Part shown: positions 33,231 to 44,295 of the stretch, piece by piece
How the letters are laid out: each line of letters begins with the position of its first letter
Numbering within the stretch: position 1 is the first letter of the stretch
Source of the DNA: Persicaria tinctoria
Taxonomy: Eukaryota; Streptophyta; Magnoliopsida; Caryophyllales; Polygonaceae
NCBI GenBank assembly: GCA_037127255.1
Contig: JBANSL010000008.1
Span: 36,469,373-36,533,372, forward strand
Direction: 5' to 3'
Length of the DNA: 64,000 nucleotides
Notes under the pieces: generated by a model
What the model was told of the DNA's origin: nothing
Databases searched by the model: none
What the model saw: only the letters and a program-made list of their open reading frames with translations
Made by a program: the position numbers and the translations under genes

Positions 33231-33776
33231 GATATGCTCTTAAATGAACCATAATTTGTTGTCTGGTCTCATACCCCTATTTGATACCCAATCAAACCTA
33301 GTAGATAAAGTCCTAGAATTTCGCAATAAAAAAAATGAAGACACTGAGACAAAAACCCCAATTATCACAACTATCTTTAGTAAAAATCACCTGAATTGAT
33401 CTTGCCAACATGGTGAAATTTAGTAGTTGATCCTTCTTTGCCACACTCCTTCACTACTTCCTTCACACCACTCCCTCTTCCTTATATTGGAAGGTCCAAA
33501 GCATCTAAAGCAATCGGCCATATAACAAAGGCAAAGATTACTCATTGTAAACTCTAGAAGGACCTATATCAAGCCAAGGCAGTAATGAAGCAAAATAGAG
33601 GTAGCGTATAAACAATATGATGAACAACAAGATGGTTAGGAAAGAACTCGAACCTAAACTTCGTGGACGCTTTGGGGCATTGCAACGTGATCCTTGGCGT
33701 GGCGCGCCTTCTGCGTGCCAGTGCAGGCTTCATTGCCCCTCTCCCGCACCAACAACTGGCTAGAGTTGATTAATTG
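33231..33776. other. Helitron spacer
   Basis: No coding content was recognised between the ABCG and eRF1 fragments. Confidence 0.4.
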
Positions 33777-35085
33777 TCATTCAGAGTCTTCATATAATTC
33801 CCCATCATCAGAAAAGTCGTAAAAAGTCCTCATATCAAGCTGGTAGCGGAGAATGCCTCAAATTCCACCAAATCCACACCAGAACTGTGAACCCTCTTGG
33901 TTACAAATTCAAGTACACACCAAACTTCCGATAGTTATTCGCAAACCACTCAAGCAGGGACATCTGCTCCTGAACCTCCAGCTCAGCATTTGAGACAAGG
34001 TCCCGGAAATTGTTCTGATCAGCCGCTTGTTCTTTGTTCAAATGTTTTATCACAATCTCACCAGTGACACGATTTTTCAGCTCCTATTTGGCAATATCCA
34101 GATTTTCCCATACAATAAGTGTTTTAACAACGCCCATTTCCAGAGCTTTGAGCGTATCCTCCACACCAAAAACATACTTTCCAGTATCCTGACTTATCTC
34201 TTCAAAGTACTTTCCGATCAACTTCTTCTCCTGAATAAACTTCACATAGGCAAGGATCTCGGCAGATAGTTCAATTGCCTGATTGAAACCATTTTCAACT
34301 CCATAAGAAACATCTACCACATTCAGTATCTTTGGCTGAAGACGGGGATCAAACATGTCTGACTCACTGAGTTCAGTCTTGAAGTCTGCCGAACCAACAA
34401 GTATGAGTCCAGAAACATTAGGCTGACTGGTGGCAGGATTGATGAAGAATTGTGTGGTAAGTTCAGCCGTCTTCCTGACATAGTTATGGCGCTTTTCCAT
34501 TCTAAAACGAGCAAAATGCAGAGCTGATTGTCCTCCTCTTCCGTGCTTCTTAGGAAGGTCAACAGAGAATTTATGAAGTACCTCTCTTGTGTTGCCACTG
34601 AGAGTTCCAAAAAGGGTGTCATTACCATCCATCACAATGAAGCCAAATTTATCATCAGATTCTAGCAGTTCATTCAGAGCTTCAGTGTGAAACTTGTTGT
34701 CACAGAGGTAGAGAGACGCATTGATAGGCTTGAACGGCTCAAAGTCGATAGTCACCTTCTTTTCCTTCCCATCGCCAGTCACGATGGTTCCAGTGTACAG
34801 AACAAGCCCATTAGGAGGTGTCTTTTGTTGTACAGCTTCAGCCTCTATTGTGCAGATGTGATTGCACCAAGCACAGATTGGCGATTAACCCTGCTCTTTA
34901 TGTTGGAAGCAGTGCCAAATTCATCTCCCAGCATTTTTGTTATTTGGGATATCTGATCACGTGGAGGAATAATGACAGATATCATGCTGGTTCCATTTCC
35001 CCAAGCAGCTTCCAAGCCTTTGATCAACTTCTTGATCTTCCATATCTCAATGTTCTTAATTGTCAGTTTCATGAGCATCAGCCAT
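33777..35085 (-). pseudogene. eRF1: Full-length disabled copy of eukaryotic release factor eRF1
   Basis: The minus strand reads from an ATG (35085-35083; MADAHETD) to a TGA (33779-33777), about 436 codons, the usual length of plant eRF1. Domain 1 has [30 protein letters not shown] and [20 protein letters not shown]. Domain 2 has the catalytic GGQ within [20 protein letters not shown]. Domain 3 has [20 protein letters not shown]. Damage includes a 4-base insertion after codon 8, a TAG at 34844-34842, a frameshift near 34825, a TAG at 34083-34081 and a TGA near 33820. Plant eRF1 coding regions normally lack introns, so intron absence does not prove retroposition. It lies inside the Helitron in the Helitron's orientation, so it was captured rather than native. 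Confidence 0.92.
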
Positions 35086-36640
35086 TGGACCAGATCAAGT
35101 GCCTTGTTGAACTGATAATTAAAAAAAAGAAAAGTTTTTTGTGCTCCTTAAAGTTTTCTTCTCATTTTACATAATGAAAAGTAGTTGGCAACAGGGTAAA
35201 ACATAATGAAACTAACAACCATTCAAATATGCTTGCATGCATCATATTCCAAATGACCCGGACAATTCAACAAAGCCAAAGAAAAATATGAAAATAAGGG
35301 CCTCCGTTCATAAAATTTGTGAAAAATGTCAACTAATTCATAGGGAATGTGCTCAGTCATGATCAAGAAGACCAAACAAAAGGGGCATGCACAAATCAAA
35401 TCTAAAATATATACAGAAAATGCTAAAAGCACTTCAATGCTTGAGTTAAAAGTTGAAAAGAAGATGTTGCATTATCCTTGATTAAGAGTGTAAGTCCATG
35501 ACTCTTGTTTCCTTGTCTTTGACCCTCTCAATATTTTTACCCTTGATGGGGTGATTAGTGGAAATCACCTCGGCAAATGCAACAGGAATTTCTAAAAGGG
35601 AAAATTGACACCTTAACCGCATCAAGCGTCCTTTGCTAACCATCAATATGACTCCCTACAAACACAACACGATAATACGAAAATAATCAATGAGAACGAT
35701 TAGTGTGGGAACTTTACCTGAAAAATACATGTAGCATTTCAAGTAGAACAAGAAAAATAAAACAACTTGTAAGAACACTTGATTACCATATTGATTGCTT
35801 GTAGGATGACAACTCTAAAATGAAAAGGGGGGTCTTTATTATGAGTAGACTCTTTCAAAACTGAACACACATATCAGTTGTTAATATGGACATCGAATCG
35901 TACACCAATATAATGTATTGAAAAAAATACAATTTCTGAGCATTAAGCTACATAAATGGCTAAAACAGGAAAGTATTTTGCCCATAAAGCTTTTCTCCAT
36001 CGTTATTATTTTTTTTTAAACAAAGGTAAGCAACAAGTGTTCGGTAAAGTAAGTCGGAAAAAAAAACTGCACGTATGAAATTACCAAGATCACATTAGGA
36101 ACATAAATAACATCAAAGGATATCACAATAATGAATAGGCATAAAGGATGAGAAAAGCCTAGTGAAATCAACGTTTTCTTAATGAAAACAATATCACAAT
36201 AATGAACAGGCGTAAAGGATAAGAAAAGCCTATAGAGGACAACAATAAAAGGTGCAGAATCCCTCCTTGTCGTCCAAGATCATAACATCACAAGAGCTAT
36301 AAATTACAGCTTATGATCTAACGAATAGTTAGGCATAAAAATCCATTGTTGAGATGGTACTCACCACTTGGTTTGAGGAATTTTGTGCCCTTGCAAATTC
36401 TGAACTGTTATTTTGGTTGCCGAGTTTGGAGTCAGCTCTTCCAAACTCTCTATTATCTCCTATTGATTCCCAAGACTTCTCTTCTGAAGCAGGAGAAAAC
36501 TGTGCAGATCGACCACGCCTATCACGATTGTCCCCATCGTATCAGCTTGGTGGTTGAACTGGCGCTTGAAGAATAAAACTGATTAGCTCTTTCCCTAAAA
36601 AATAGAAAAAGAAGGAAGTAAAAGAGCATATCTATATAAA
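35086..36640. other. Helitron spacer with a local duplication
   Basis: No recognised gene. 36117-36163 and 36187-36236 share ATCACAATAATGAA-AGGC and AAAGGAT-AGAAAAGCCTA. The 67-codon plus frame at 36354-36557 could be an exon but matches nothing I recognise. Confidence 0.35.
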
Positions 36641-36657
36641 GCGCTGAAAAAGGCGAG

Positions 36658-37170
36658 CTAAAAGAGGATGGTGCAACCAATGGTTCGGTTCAACAAACAG
36701 ATAATGTTGCGAATGAGAGTACTTGTGCCACTGCTGGGGAAGTTACTGAAAAATCAATAGAGGCGGAATGTGTTCATAAGGATGTTGAGCTTTCCTCAGA
36801 AAACAAGACTGAGGAGGAGAAACAGGAGATGAAGGTAACAGCTCCTATTGAAGACAAGCAACATGGCCACTTGGAGACCTGTGAGGAGACTAAGGAGTCA
36901 GAAAGCAAAGAAGAGAAGATATCCATGTGAGGCAATAAAGGAAAGGGAAGTAGAAGAGGTGAAACCCGAAGAGAAGAGTGCCAAAGATGCAGACGAGACA
37001 AAAGACGCGCAGGATCAGCCAAAGGAGGAAGCTCCGGCCAAGCCTGCTTCGAAGCAATTCAATAACAACATGTCAAAGGTGAAACAAATTAAAAGTCGAA
37101 ACGGTCATCAGGAAATCTACAAGCTCTAAATCAATTTCTACTGATATCAAAGGCAATATCAAGGTCAAGT
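36658..37170 (+). pseudogene. Captured 3' end of an acidic Glu/Lys-rich protein gene
   Basis: The plus-strand frame from 36658 is rich in Glu, Lys and Ser (for example VELSSENKTEEEKQEMK) and stops at 36928. The coding sense continues after a frameshift with KPEEKSAKDADETKDAQ and SKQFNNNMSKVKQ. After another shift it ends with STDIKGNIKVK and a TAG at 37167-37169. The basic C-terminal motif order resembles a small family of uncharacterised plant proteins. It runs opposite to the other captured genes. Its 3' untranslated DNA is interrupted by the hAT at 37322. Confidence 0.45.
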
Positions 37171-37321
37171 AGCGTAGTGGAATCTTGAAGAAGATCTCTG
37201 TGCTTGGCTGCTAGCTACATTGCACCAATTTCCATATGTAATTTGTTGGAGTCTAAGTTTTTGGTGTGTTTTGTAACTTTCGTTTCCGGTTTGATTGATG
37301 AATTTATAGCACAGGTGTGCA

Positions 37322-38420
37322 CAATGTTCTAAAATTCGGTCTTGGCGGCCGCCAAGACGGCGCCAAGACGGTTGGCGGTGCCCTCCCGCTACGAAATGAG
37401 GCTTGGCAGAGCGTTCTTGGCGGAAAGAGGCCTTGGCGGCCATGAAAGGAGAGCTTGGCGGGCGCGGAACGGCCCTTGGCGGCCGTGGCGGCTTTTGCGG
37501 ATTAAAAAAAATCGAGCCTTTTTCTTCGTCTTTGGCGTTCTTGCGAATTGTGATTTGTGAATCTTTCAATTCGTTCGTTGATCATCTTTGGCGTCTCTAG
37601 TGCTTGACTTCTCCGGCGGTGGACTGGTGGTGTTGAACTGCTCTCGATGTCTCTCTCCCTCTCTCACTCGATTTCACGGTCTCTCTCTCTATCTCCCTCT
37701 CTCGCTCGATTTCACGGCCGGAAGCCTGGAACAAGTTGCAGACTTGCTTGCAGTTGCAGAACGAACAGTAGAAGAAAAACAATTGCAAATTTGTGAACTG
37801 TGAATTGTAATTTCTTGATTACGAACAACTGGGGTGGTGCTTTGTTTGTGATTTGTTTGTTTCTAAAATTGATTAGTATGACAGTAACTTAGTTGATCCC
37901 TCGATTAGTTGATTTTCCAATGAACGGAGTTATCAGATTATCACTATATTTCGATAAAAAAAAAAGATTATCACTATATGTATATTTAAGTATTGATTGA
38001 ATCGATCAATTTGCTTTGTTTAATTGTTTTTGTTTAATACTAACATACTCTTTATTTGACTTGTTTAATAAATTGGGAGATAAATACTCAAACAGCAAAA
38101 CGTATATTTAAGTATTGATTGGATTTGGAGTATACTAACATGATGAATTATTAGAATTTGCCTTTGAGTTCGACAAGGAGATTGGTTCCAACTAATACGG
38201 AAATGAAGACATATAAGTTTATATGACATGGATTAGGTTTTTGTTTTTCAACATATATGTTTATATCATATGTATTCTAGTCTTAATATAGGGGTAAATA
38301 TAATAAAATATTAAGAAAACGTTTTGTCCGCCAAGAATCCGCCAATAAGGCCGCCGAACCGTCTTGGCTCTTGGCGGTACTTCTCCGCCGAGCATCCGCC
38401 GAGCGTTTTTTAGAACATTG
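37322..38420. mobile_element. hAT-type element inside the Helitron, 1.1 kb
   Basis: The ends CAATGTTCTAAAATTCGG and its inverse (..TTTTTTAGAACATTG) are flanked by the exact 8-bp target copy GGTGTGCA (37314-37321 and 38421-38428), the hAT signature. Subterminal regions are GC-rich arrays of CTTGGCGGC / GCCGCCAAG (37340-37500 and 38325-38405), in contrast to an AT-rich centre. No transposase frame was recognised. Confidence 0.85.
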
Positions 38421-38428
38421 GGTGTGCA

Positions 38429-39040
38429 TAAATGAGGTACAAGTTTTAGTTTTTTTTTTCTCAAGACATTTCAATTTGTTTCTCTATTCAAAGACTAAAA
38501 GAGTAAGAAAGGAGGTTAAGTTCCATTACATTATGAGAGTTATTTTGCACAATATCAAAGACTCATGCGGTTGCAGCTCAAGCACAGAAATGGCCGGGTC
38601 AGAACGCAATATCGGTCTTCTGAAAGGTTCTCTTAAGCGGAACTTTGCATATAGTGGCTCCCTGTGGAATTCCTTTTTTTTCAGATATAAATCACCAATG
38701 GATATAGATACCTGCAAGACCACAACAAGATTCCTTTTAACTGTCATGAACCTCATATTGTTTACATCAAACAAACACCATAACATAATGTATTTTCCCT
38801 GATCAAAGAGAATTTAGAAAGGCGTGACTCGGATCCAAGGTGCCCATTATTACAAAATGTGTTTTAAACTGTATAAATTAATGGAATGTTGTATAAACTT
38901 ATAATTGTATATTATGATAAAAAGAGCAAGAATATTAGCTATGTACTATATGAAACATATAGGCGTAGGTGCAAACCCAGTAAAAAATTAATAAATTGGG
39001 AGATAAATACTCAAACAGCAAAACATCAAATAACGAAAGC
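38429..39040. other. Helitron spacer with unassigned exon-like piece
   Basis: On the minus strand near 38715-38545 an acceptor-like site is followed by a frame with SISIGDLYL and [17 protein letters not shown] could not assign a family. Confidence 0.3.
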
Positions 39041-39690
39041 TTAAGTTTCTAAACGGCTAGTGGTTTCTGTTTGATAGCGTAACAAGGTTGGATAGTAAAT
39101 GTGAAGAGAAGAGTTCATACATCGGGGTAACAGGTCATCTGCCTCGAGCATGTGGATCACATGCCCCATCTTGGGCCTTTTATGAGCATCAGGATCAACA
39201 CATCTAAGAGCGACTAAGAGCACTCGTTTGAGGGCTTTAGAAGCTGGCTTCTTGGGCAATTTAAGATCGATTACCTCCACAGATCTTCTGTTGCTCACCA
39301 TTGTCTTCAACCAATCTACCAAGTTCACCTACAATCAGTTTCCCGATTCGAATTTCCGGTTGTGTGGAAAAGAGAGAAAGATGTAACAAGAAAGACAAGA
39401 AGGAAATTGAATCTACCTCTCTAAGCTGCCTGTTGTAATCAACGAGTGATCTATCCGAAATGATCTCCATGATTCGTATTCCAAAGCTATAAACATCACT
39501 CTTTTCGGTCAACATCCCTGAATAAGCATACTCTGGTGCCACATAACTGCAAAAATGGTCCAGTGTGATTTAATGATCAAAACGAGTCAATAAACGTGCC
39601 TAGCAAAGCTCAGAAGTAAGGACACTCACCTAAAGGTCCCCATTACACGAGTTGTGACGTAACTGATATCATGCTTCAATTCAGTAGCAT
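39041..39690 (-). pseudogene. Captured receptor-like kinase fragment B (3' half of kinase)
   Basis: Three minus-strand exons. About 39690-39630 has ISYVTTRVMGTF. 39546-39417 has [20 protein letters not shown] (kinase subdomain VIII-IX, APE and DVYSFG), then IMEII and [10 protein letters not shown]. From 39328 there is [35 protein letters not shown] (subdomain XI arginine) and [13 protein letters not shown]. The wording fits the Arabidopsis At1g01540/At4g01330-type receptor-like kinase group. The ATP-binding lobe and catalytic loop exons of this gene are absent. Confidence 0.75.
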
Positions 39691-39764
39691 ATATTAAGAA
39701 CTTTTATAATATAGATCCTAACCCAGAGTCATGATGGTAAACTTCGTGAAGAGTCTATGTTTAC

Positions 39765-40453
39765 CTGCAAGAGCTTTTGAATCTCATTATGGCTCATCAT
39801 TGCCATTGCCATCCCAGGAATCTGATAACCAACATTAGGCCAGTTTTGAGCAGCTACATTGGCTCCGTTTGCCCCACGTTGTGGCAAATTGATCGGAGCT
39901 TTTGAGGCTCCATTGGATTGAGGTGCTGCAGCCATGAGAAGAGCCTGCTGTTGCACAAGCATGACGAGTTGTTGTTGATTTAAAGCAAATGGTGTTGCCA
40001 TGTTGGACTGCACATGGAGATTAAATGGTATAGGATGAATGAAACATATCACATAGCAACAGCTAAAAGAGCATTGTCGCAGAATCGCTAACATATGAAG
40101 TTAAAAGGGATCTAATTCCTTAACCAACGAAAACCCAAAAACGAAAATAATGGAACCATAGAATCACTGAACAACCAGTAAAAGCAAACAACAAAACACT
40201 ATCTACAAAGAAAGGACGGTAGAGTCAGGGACAGTATTTCAGTTAGGTTATAGTTGAAAGCAAAAAATCAGACAAACCTTCTCAAAGAGACTCATAATAT
40301 CAGACTTCACATCTTTCTGCGGTTTTGCTGGGGCTGAAGGTTCAAGTGAGGGTGAATCACTAAATAGGTCCTCAATTCCTGTAGTGGGTGGGTTGCTGCC
40401 ATCCACTGTCTTTGTTGAGTCAGTTTTTGCAGATGTTGATGCCTGATCAACCA
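39765..40453 (-). pseudogene. AGD5: Captured AGD5 (ARF GTPase-activating protein) fragment, two exons
   Basis: Exon 40453-40278 encodes STSAKTDSTKTVDGS, TTGIEDLFSDSPSLEPSAP and KPQKDVKSDIMSLFEK. Exon 40007-39765 encodes NMATPFALNQQQLVMLVQQQ, ALLMAAAPQSNGASKAP and NWPNVGYQIPGM. Both have clean GT-AG borders and are open throughout. They correspond to the C-terminal, non-catalytic part of plant AGD5/NEVERSHED; the zinc-finger ARF-GAP domain is missing. The fragment sits between the two receptor-kinase halves in the same orientation, so a transcript across the region could be chimeric. Confidence 0.8.
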
Positions 40454-40599
40454 CTGTTAAGTTTTAAACATGAAATAAATACAATGAGAAGATACAATGA
40501 TACATGGCCCATCTAAAAGTTCCATAAAATTTAGCAGCTAACTGGGCAGGGAAGATAGCATAAAAACTTGTTTGAGAGACGGTATCACTCGATTTGAAT

Positions 40600-41618
40600 A
40601 GATTCGTGCTTCCCATGTGCGTACACCATGTTCACGCATACCGCCATGAAGCCATTGTGCCAAGTTTCCATTGTTCACATATTCATACACCAATAGTATG
40701 TTACAAGGTGGAGCCAAAAATAAGTTCAATAACTCCCCGTTATTGGAGTGAATAAATGGAGGAACAGAAGAAAGATACAAGCAAAAAGCATCTTCCTAAA
40801 AGAACTGTTATAGTGATTGATAATCGATCAAAGGAAAAGACTATAGTAAAGCGTAAATTTCAGGAATACGAATACAAGTATACGACAAAAAAAAAGGAAG
40901 AATAAACCATATTATAAAACTTCTACTTCATTCCAACATCAGTGAGGAACATCAAGTATTCAAGTGTATGGCATACAACAACACAAGTATGGAAACAATT
41001 TGCAGCAGACAATTGTGATGCAACCATAGATGTAGAAGGGTTATCTAGAGTAGGATAAAAGGAAGGAAAATCAGTCTGACCTATGAACTCCTTCCACACA
41101 ATAACCCAAAAGCCGCACTAAATTCTTATGTTGAACATGACCTATTGCTTCCACTTCAACCCTAAACTCTTTCTCAACTTTGCCCCTGCAAAAACCATAA
41201 CAAATAACCAAATAAGTTAAAATATAAAGATAATGTACAATCAATCATAAAATACAGAAGGTTTGATTCCTCTTACGAGTTGTTAAGAAGTTTCTTCACA
41301 GCTATCTCACTTCCATTGATCAGTGTGCCTTTGTAAACAACACCATATCCACCTTCCCCAATAATATTCTCCGAGGAAAAACGGTTAGTTGCAATATCAA
41401 GATCCCGAAGTGTGAACCAATGACCTCATCCAAGATGTGACATTTCAGGCAAACCAACCAACGGGGAGGCTGAAGCAAGTCCATTTGAAGACGAAGACTG
41501 CTTTCTAGGAGAGCCAGAGCTTCCTTCCTCCCCGTAATGTGAACTATAAGTCCTCTCATGATGATTAATAGAGCTACATTGGCTCAAGGTATCGGCATCA
41601 CCGGATTTGTTGTCAAAA
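40600..41618 (-). pseudogene. Captured receptor-like kinase fragment A (5' half of kinase)
   Basis: Three minus-strand exons. 41618-41277 has a Ser-rich linker, then GLPEMSHLG, a TGA in place of the expected Trp, [17 protein letters not shown] and [11 protein letters not shown] (glycine loop) with AVKKLLNN (catalytic lysine). 41185-41081 has [20 protein letters not shown] and [11 protein letters not shown]. About 40705-40600 has LLVYEYVNNGNLAQWLHGG and HGVRTWEARI. The series resembles the At5g18500/At3g17420-type group rather than the group of fragment B. The catalytic-loop exon is absent; AGD5 exons follow instead. The frame is broken by at least the TGA. Confidence 0.8.
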
Positions 41619-41779
41619 CTGTAAAACTCATAACAAGGAAAAATAGATTAATACAGTAAATCAAAATAAAGAAGAAAAAAAAGGAACATAAAATTAAAAA
41701 AGGAATTAAGCAGGTTCATTAACAATAAGAAAGATCACAGGGGCATTAGAGGAGAGAGCTAGTGGGTATGACCACCTCT

Positions 41780-42213
41780 TGCAACTTACAATAATCCAAT
41801 TTTTGGTAGCTGAAAAAGGTCAAAATTCCTACATATTGCTGAATAAAAGGTTATGTACCTACTCAAAGACAAGAGATGATAAATTACCCTCAGGATTCTC
41901 GAGTTCTTGGTTATTTCTACGGAAAAAAAATATGAGCACTACCAAAGGCAGAAACCACACACAGATACAAGTGCAAAATGCTAAGAGATGCTCTGAAATA
42001 AATAAGGCAGTCGAGGTTTTACCATGCTTTGAGATGGAGGGAGACCACAAAACCACACACAGATACAAGTGCAAAATGGTAAGAGATGCTCTGAAAAATC
42101 CACAAAAAGATGCAGAACTGTTAAAACAACTAAAGACGAACAAACTCTTGAAATTACAAATCATGCAAAGGAAATTGGATCAATTAGATGGTTGCATACA
42201 AACGGAATCTTAA
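41780..42213. other. Helitron spacer with local duplication
   Basis: 41944-41997 and 42045-42096 share AAACCACACACAGATACAAG and AAGAGATGCTCTGAAA, which produces a 144-codon plus frame I do not regard as a gene. On the minus strand a hydrophobic run near 41990-41930 could be a transmembrane exon of a kinase, but this is weak. Confidence 0.35.
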
Positions 42214-42266
42214 AATTTCGGAAAACCTAGATTAAAATTCGGAATGGAAATCGAAAATTTGCTCAC

Positions 42267-42850
42267 CTGAGTCAAAACGATAAAGAAGCCACAGAGGAAC
42301 CTAATGACCGTATAAAATGTAGAAGCTGCTGTTTGAGCGCATGGTTTGCTTTGTCGGGCAAAATCACGGGCTCCAATGCTCTGAAGTATACACAATAATA
42401 TATACTGGCATATATTGGGGTGATAAAATCTATACTTCTTTCTTGTATACTTTTTAGGAAATATAATAGCAAGTCAAACATCGAATAGATGTTTTATGCA
42501 TAAACTTGAGACTACCTGAATATAAGGATGGTTCCAATCCATAGAAGCAAAGGTTGAACATATGAGCTAGTGATAAAGTAAGTGCTACTCATGTTCGATA
42601 TAGTATCCTTTTTGTGGATGATGAAGATATCATTAATGAAAGCACAATAATAAAGATCAGCGCTGATACATAAATTGGAGGGTATAGAATCATATAATGA
42701 AACAATACCTGAAGGAAAATGTTCTTGATCAGCCGAATAAGTGGTTTAAGACCCCATATTGAAAAGGCTATGACACATATGGAAGAGGCCAATTTAAATA
42801 CCGCTAAGCTCACAAATGCAGTGTTGAATGCCCTATCATTACAATATTGC
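42267..42850 (-). pseudogene. Captured MSL2/MSL3-type mechanosensitive channel fragment, three exons
   Basis: Minus-strand exon about 42850-42709 encodes NDRAFNTAFVSLAVFKLASS, then ICVIAFSIWGLKPLIRL. Exon about 42595-42516 encodes SSYVQPLLLWIGTILIF. Exon 42380-42267 encodes ALEPVILPDKANHALKQQLL, then HFIRSLGSS. All have GT-AG borders. These are consecutive membrane-region exons of plastid MscS-like channels that adjust organelle osmotic state. The pore and soluble domains are absent. The last exon ends out of frame with the expected continuation. This is the first capture after the Helitron 5' end. Confidence 0.8.
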
Positions 42851-44092
42851 ACTTGCATCACTACTACTTATAGATTTTGACGGAAGAAAAATATCCAGAA
42901 GGTACCAGTAATCGATGTACCACCAGTGTGTTACTATAAACCACTGTTAATAGTGAACTACCACTATATCACACAAGGCAACTGTGGATATGTGTCAAAT
43001 AATGCACATAGGTGTCCATCCAGAGGCATCAAACATGGACTTGTCTCGGTAGAAATTGTAGGATATATACTAATGTTCAATCATGTCAAACACGTTTCAT
43101 GTCATACTATATTTGATCACTTGATCTAGCAAAAAGATAGACAACCTATGTTGGAAACAAACTTTAAATTTGGGTGCAGAACTGCAGATGCAGGGATTCA
43201 ACAACAATCCAGGAAGATCCAAAACAATTATAGAATAATTTAGAATTATAATTTTTCAATCGTCATAAGTGAGTAAATTTAGTCGAATTAAGCACCCAAG
43301 AGGAATCGACTTCTCCTTAATCGAAAAAGAAGAACCTCAAATCCCCTAAATCGAAATCAAAACAACAATAGCAAACAAAAAGAGGAATCCTAAATAGATT
43401 AGAGAGGTCGGGTCAGTGGCGATCAACCAGTCAAAAATCTCTTCGAGAATTAAGCGGCAGTAGAAAAGACGAGTAAAATTAGGGTTTAAAAAAATTAACC
43501 TGTGAACACCGATGGAGAAGGAGATGGAGGCCAGCAGGAAATCCGAAGGAGTCACCGCCGGCATCGGAAGAAGGGTAAGATGACCCGTCGGGAAGTGGCG
43601 GCGCAATCAAGATAAGGATTTGAAAGGAAAGACGAATAAAAGAAGAAGAAGAAGAAAGCGGTATGTAGTGGCGACGGAGCTCGAAGCAAAACAAGTGAGA
43701 AGAGAGAGCCCTGGCCTTGATTTCTTCGATTTCGAACGGATGGAGATGGCGCAGATGAGAAGAGAGAGCATAGACGGTCGGAGAAGGAGACCAGAGGCGG
43801 TAGGGAGAGTTGAGAGAAGGGGAGGGTTTAGGAATTACAGTATAAAATTACTGAAACGTCCCCCTAAATAAAAAAATCAATATTTTAAAATGCAAACATT
43901 GAGGGGTGAGGTGGTAAATTAGACTGAAAGTGATCTGGGCTGTCCATAAGTTTATAAAATTGCAATCGGACGGCCCAAATTCGACCTGAAATTCTAGTAA
44001 AAGCTGGAGCACTCAGATGGATTTCTGGCCGTAGATAATTATAAGACTAACGGTCCGGATTAAAATCTGCCTACACCTTTATAGTAGTAGGG
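42851..44092 (-). other. Helitron 5' region with leader-like exon
   Basis: Near the Helitron 5' end a GC-rich segment (43500-43850) ends on the minus strand in a donor-like GTTCACAGGTTAAT. It may be the untranslated first exon of the captured channel gene. No protein family was recognised in its frames. Confidence 0.35.
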
Positions 44093-44295
44093 ATATATGC
44101 CTAGAGAGCTATAGGTTGGTGGTTTGAATCCTTCCTTTCGGGTGGATTATTCTTTTGAATTAAAGATATCTACTACTTTTACACAAAAACAAAAGGCAAA
44201 TTACAATTAAGTGGATTTGAACTTCTAAGAACATCAAATTGTGATAGTCAAATTGAATTTATTAACTATCTTTTTTAAAAGAATGTCAATAAATG

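Larger units (their letters stand above)
30244..44093 (-). mobile_element. Non-autonomous Helitron, 13.85 kb, with captured gene fragments
   Basis: Read on the minus strand, the element starts TCCCTACTACTATAAAGG at 44093. It ends at 30244 with CTAG, preceded by 8 bases and the perfect 7-bp hairpin GCCGTGC-GTA-GCACGGC (30272-30256). Insertion is between A (44094) and T (30243), the Helitron target rule, without duplication. It carries pieces of at least six unrelated genes, almost all in the Helitron's own orientation, a known habit of plant Helitrons. No RepHel gene was recognised. A hAT element has since inserted at 37322. Confidence 0.85.

Noticed and set aside
34027..34269. Plus-strand frames over 34027-35174
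   Set aside because: Antisense shadows of the eRF1 pseudogene.
36346..36576. Overlapping plus frames of 76 and 67 codons
   Set aside because: Two frames open over the same stretch, no family match; coding status cannot be supported.
41779..42213. 144-codon plus-strand frame
   Set aside because: Arises from a local duplication opposite the captured kinase region; no family motif and wrong strand.
44100..44150. Another tRNA-like or SINE box B (GGTTTGAATCC)
   Set aside because: Only a one-mismatch box B; no box A spacing, acceptor pairing or SINE tail was seen.
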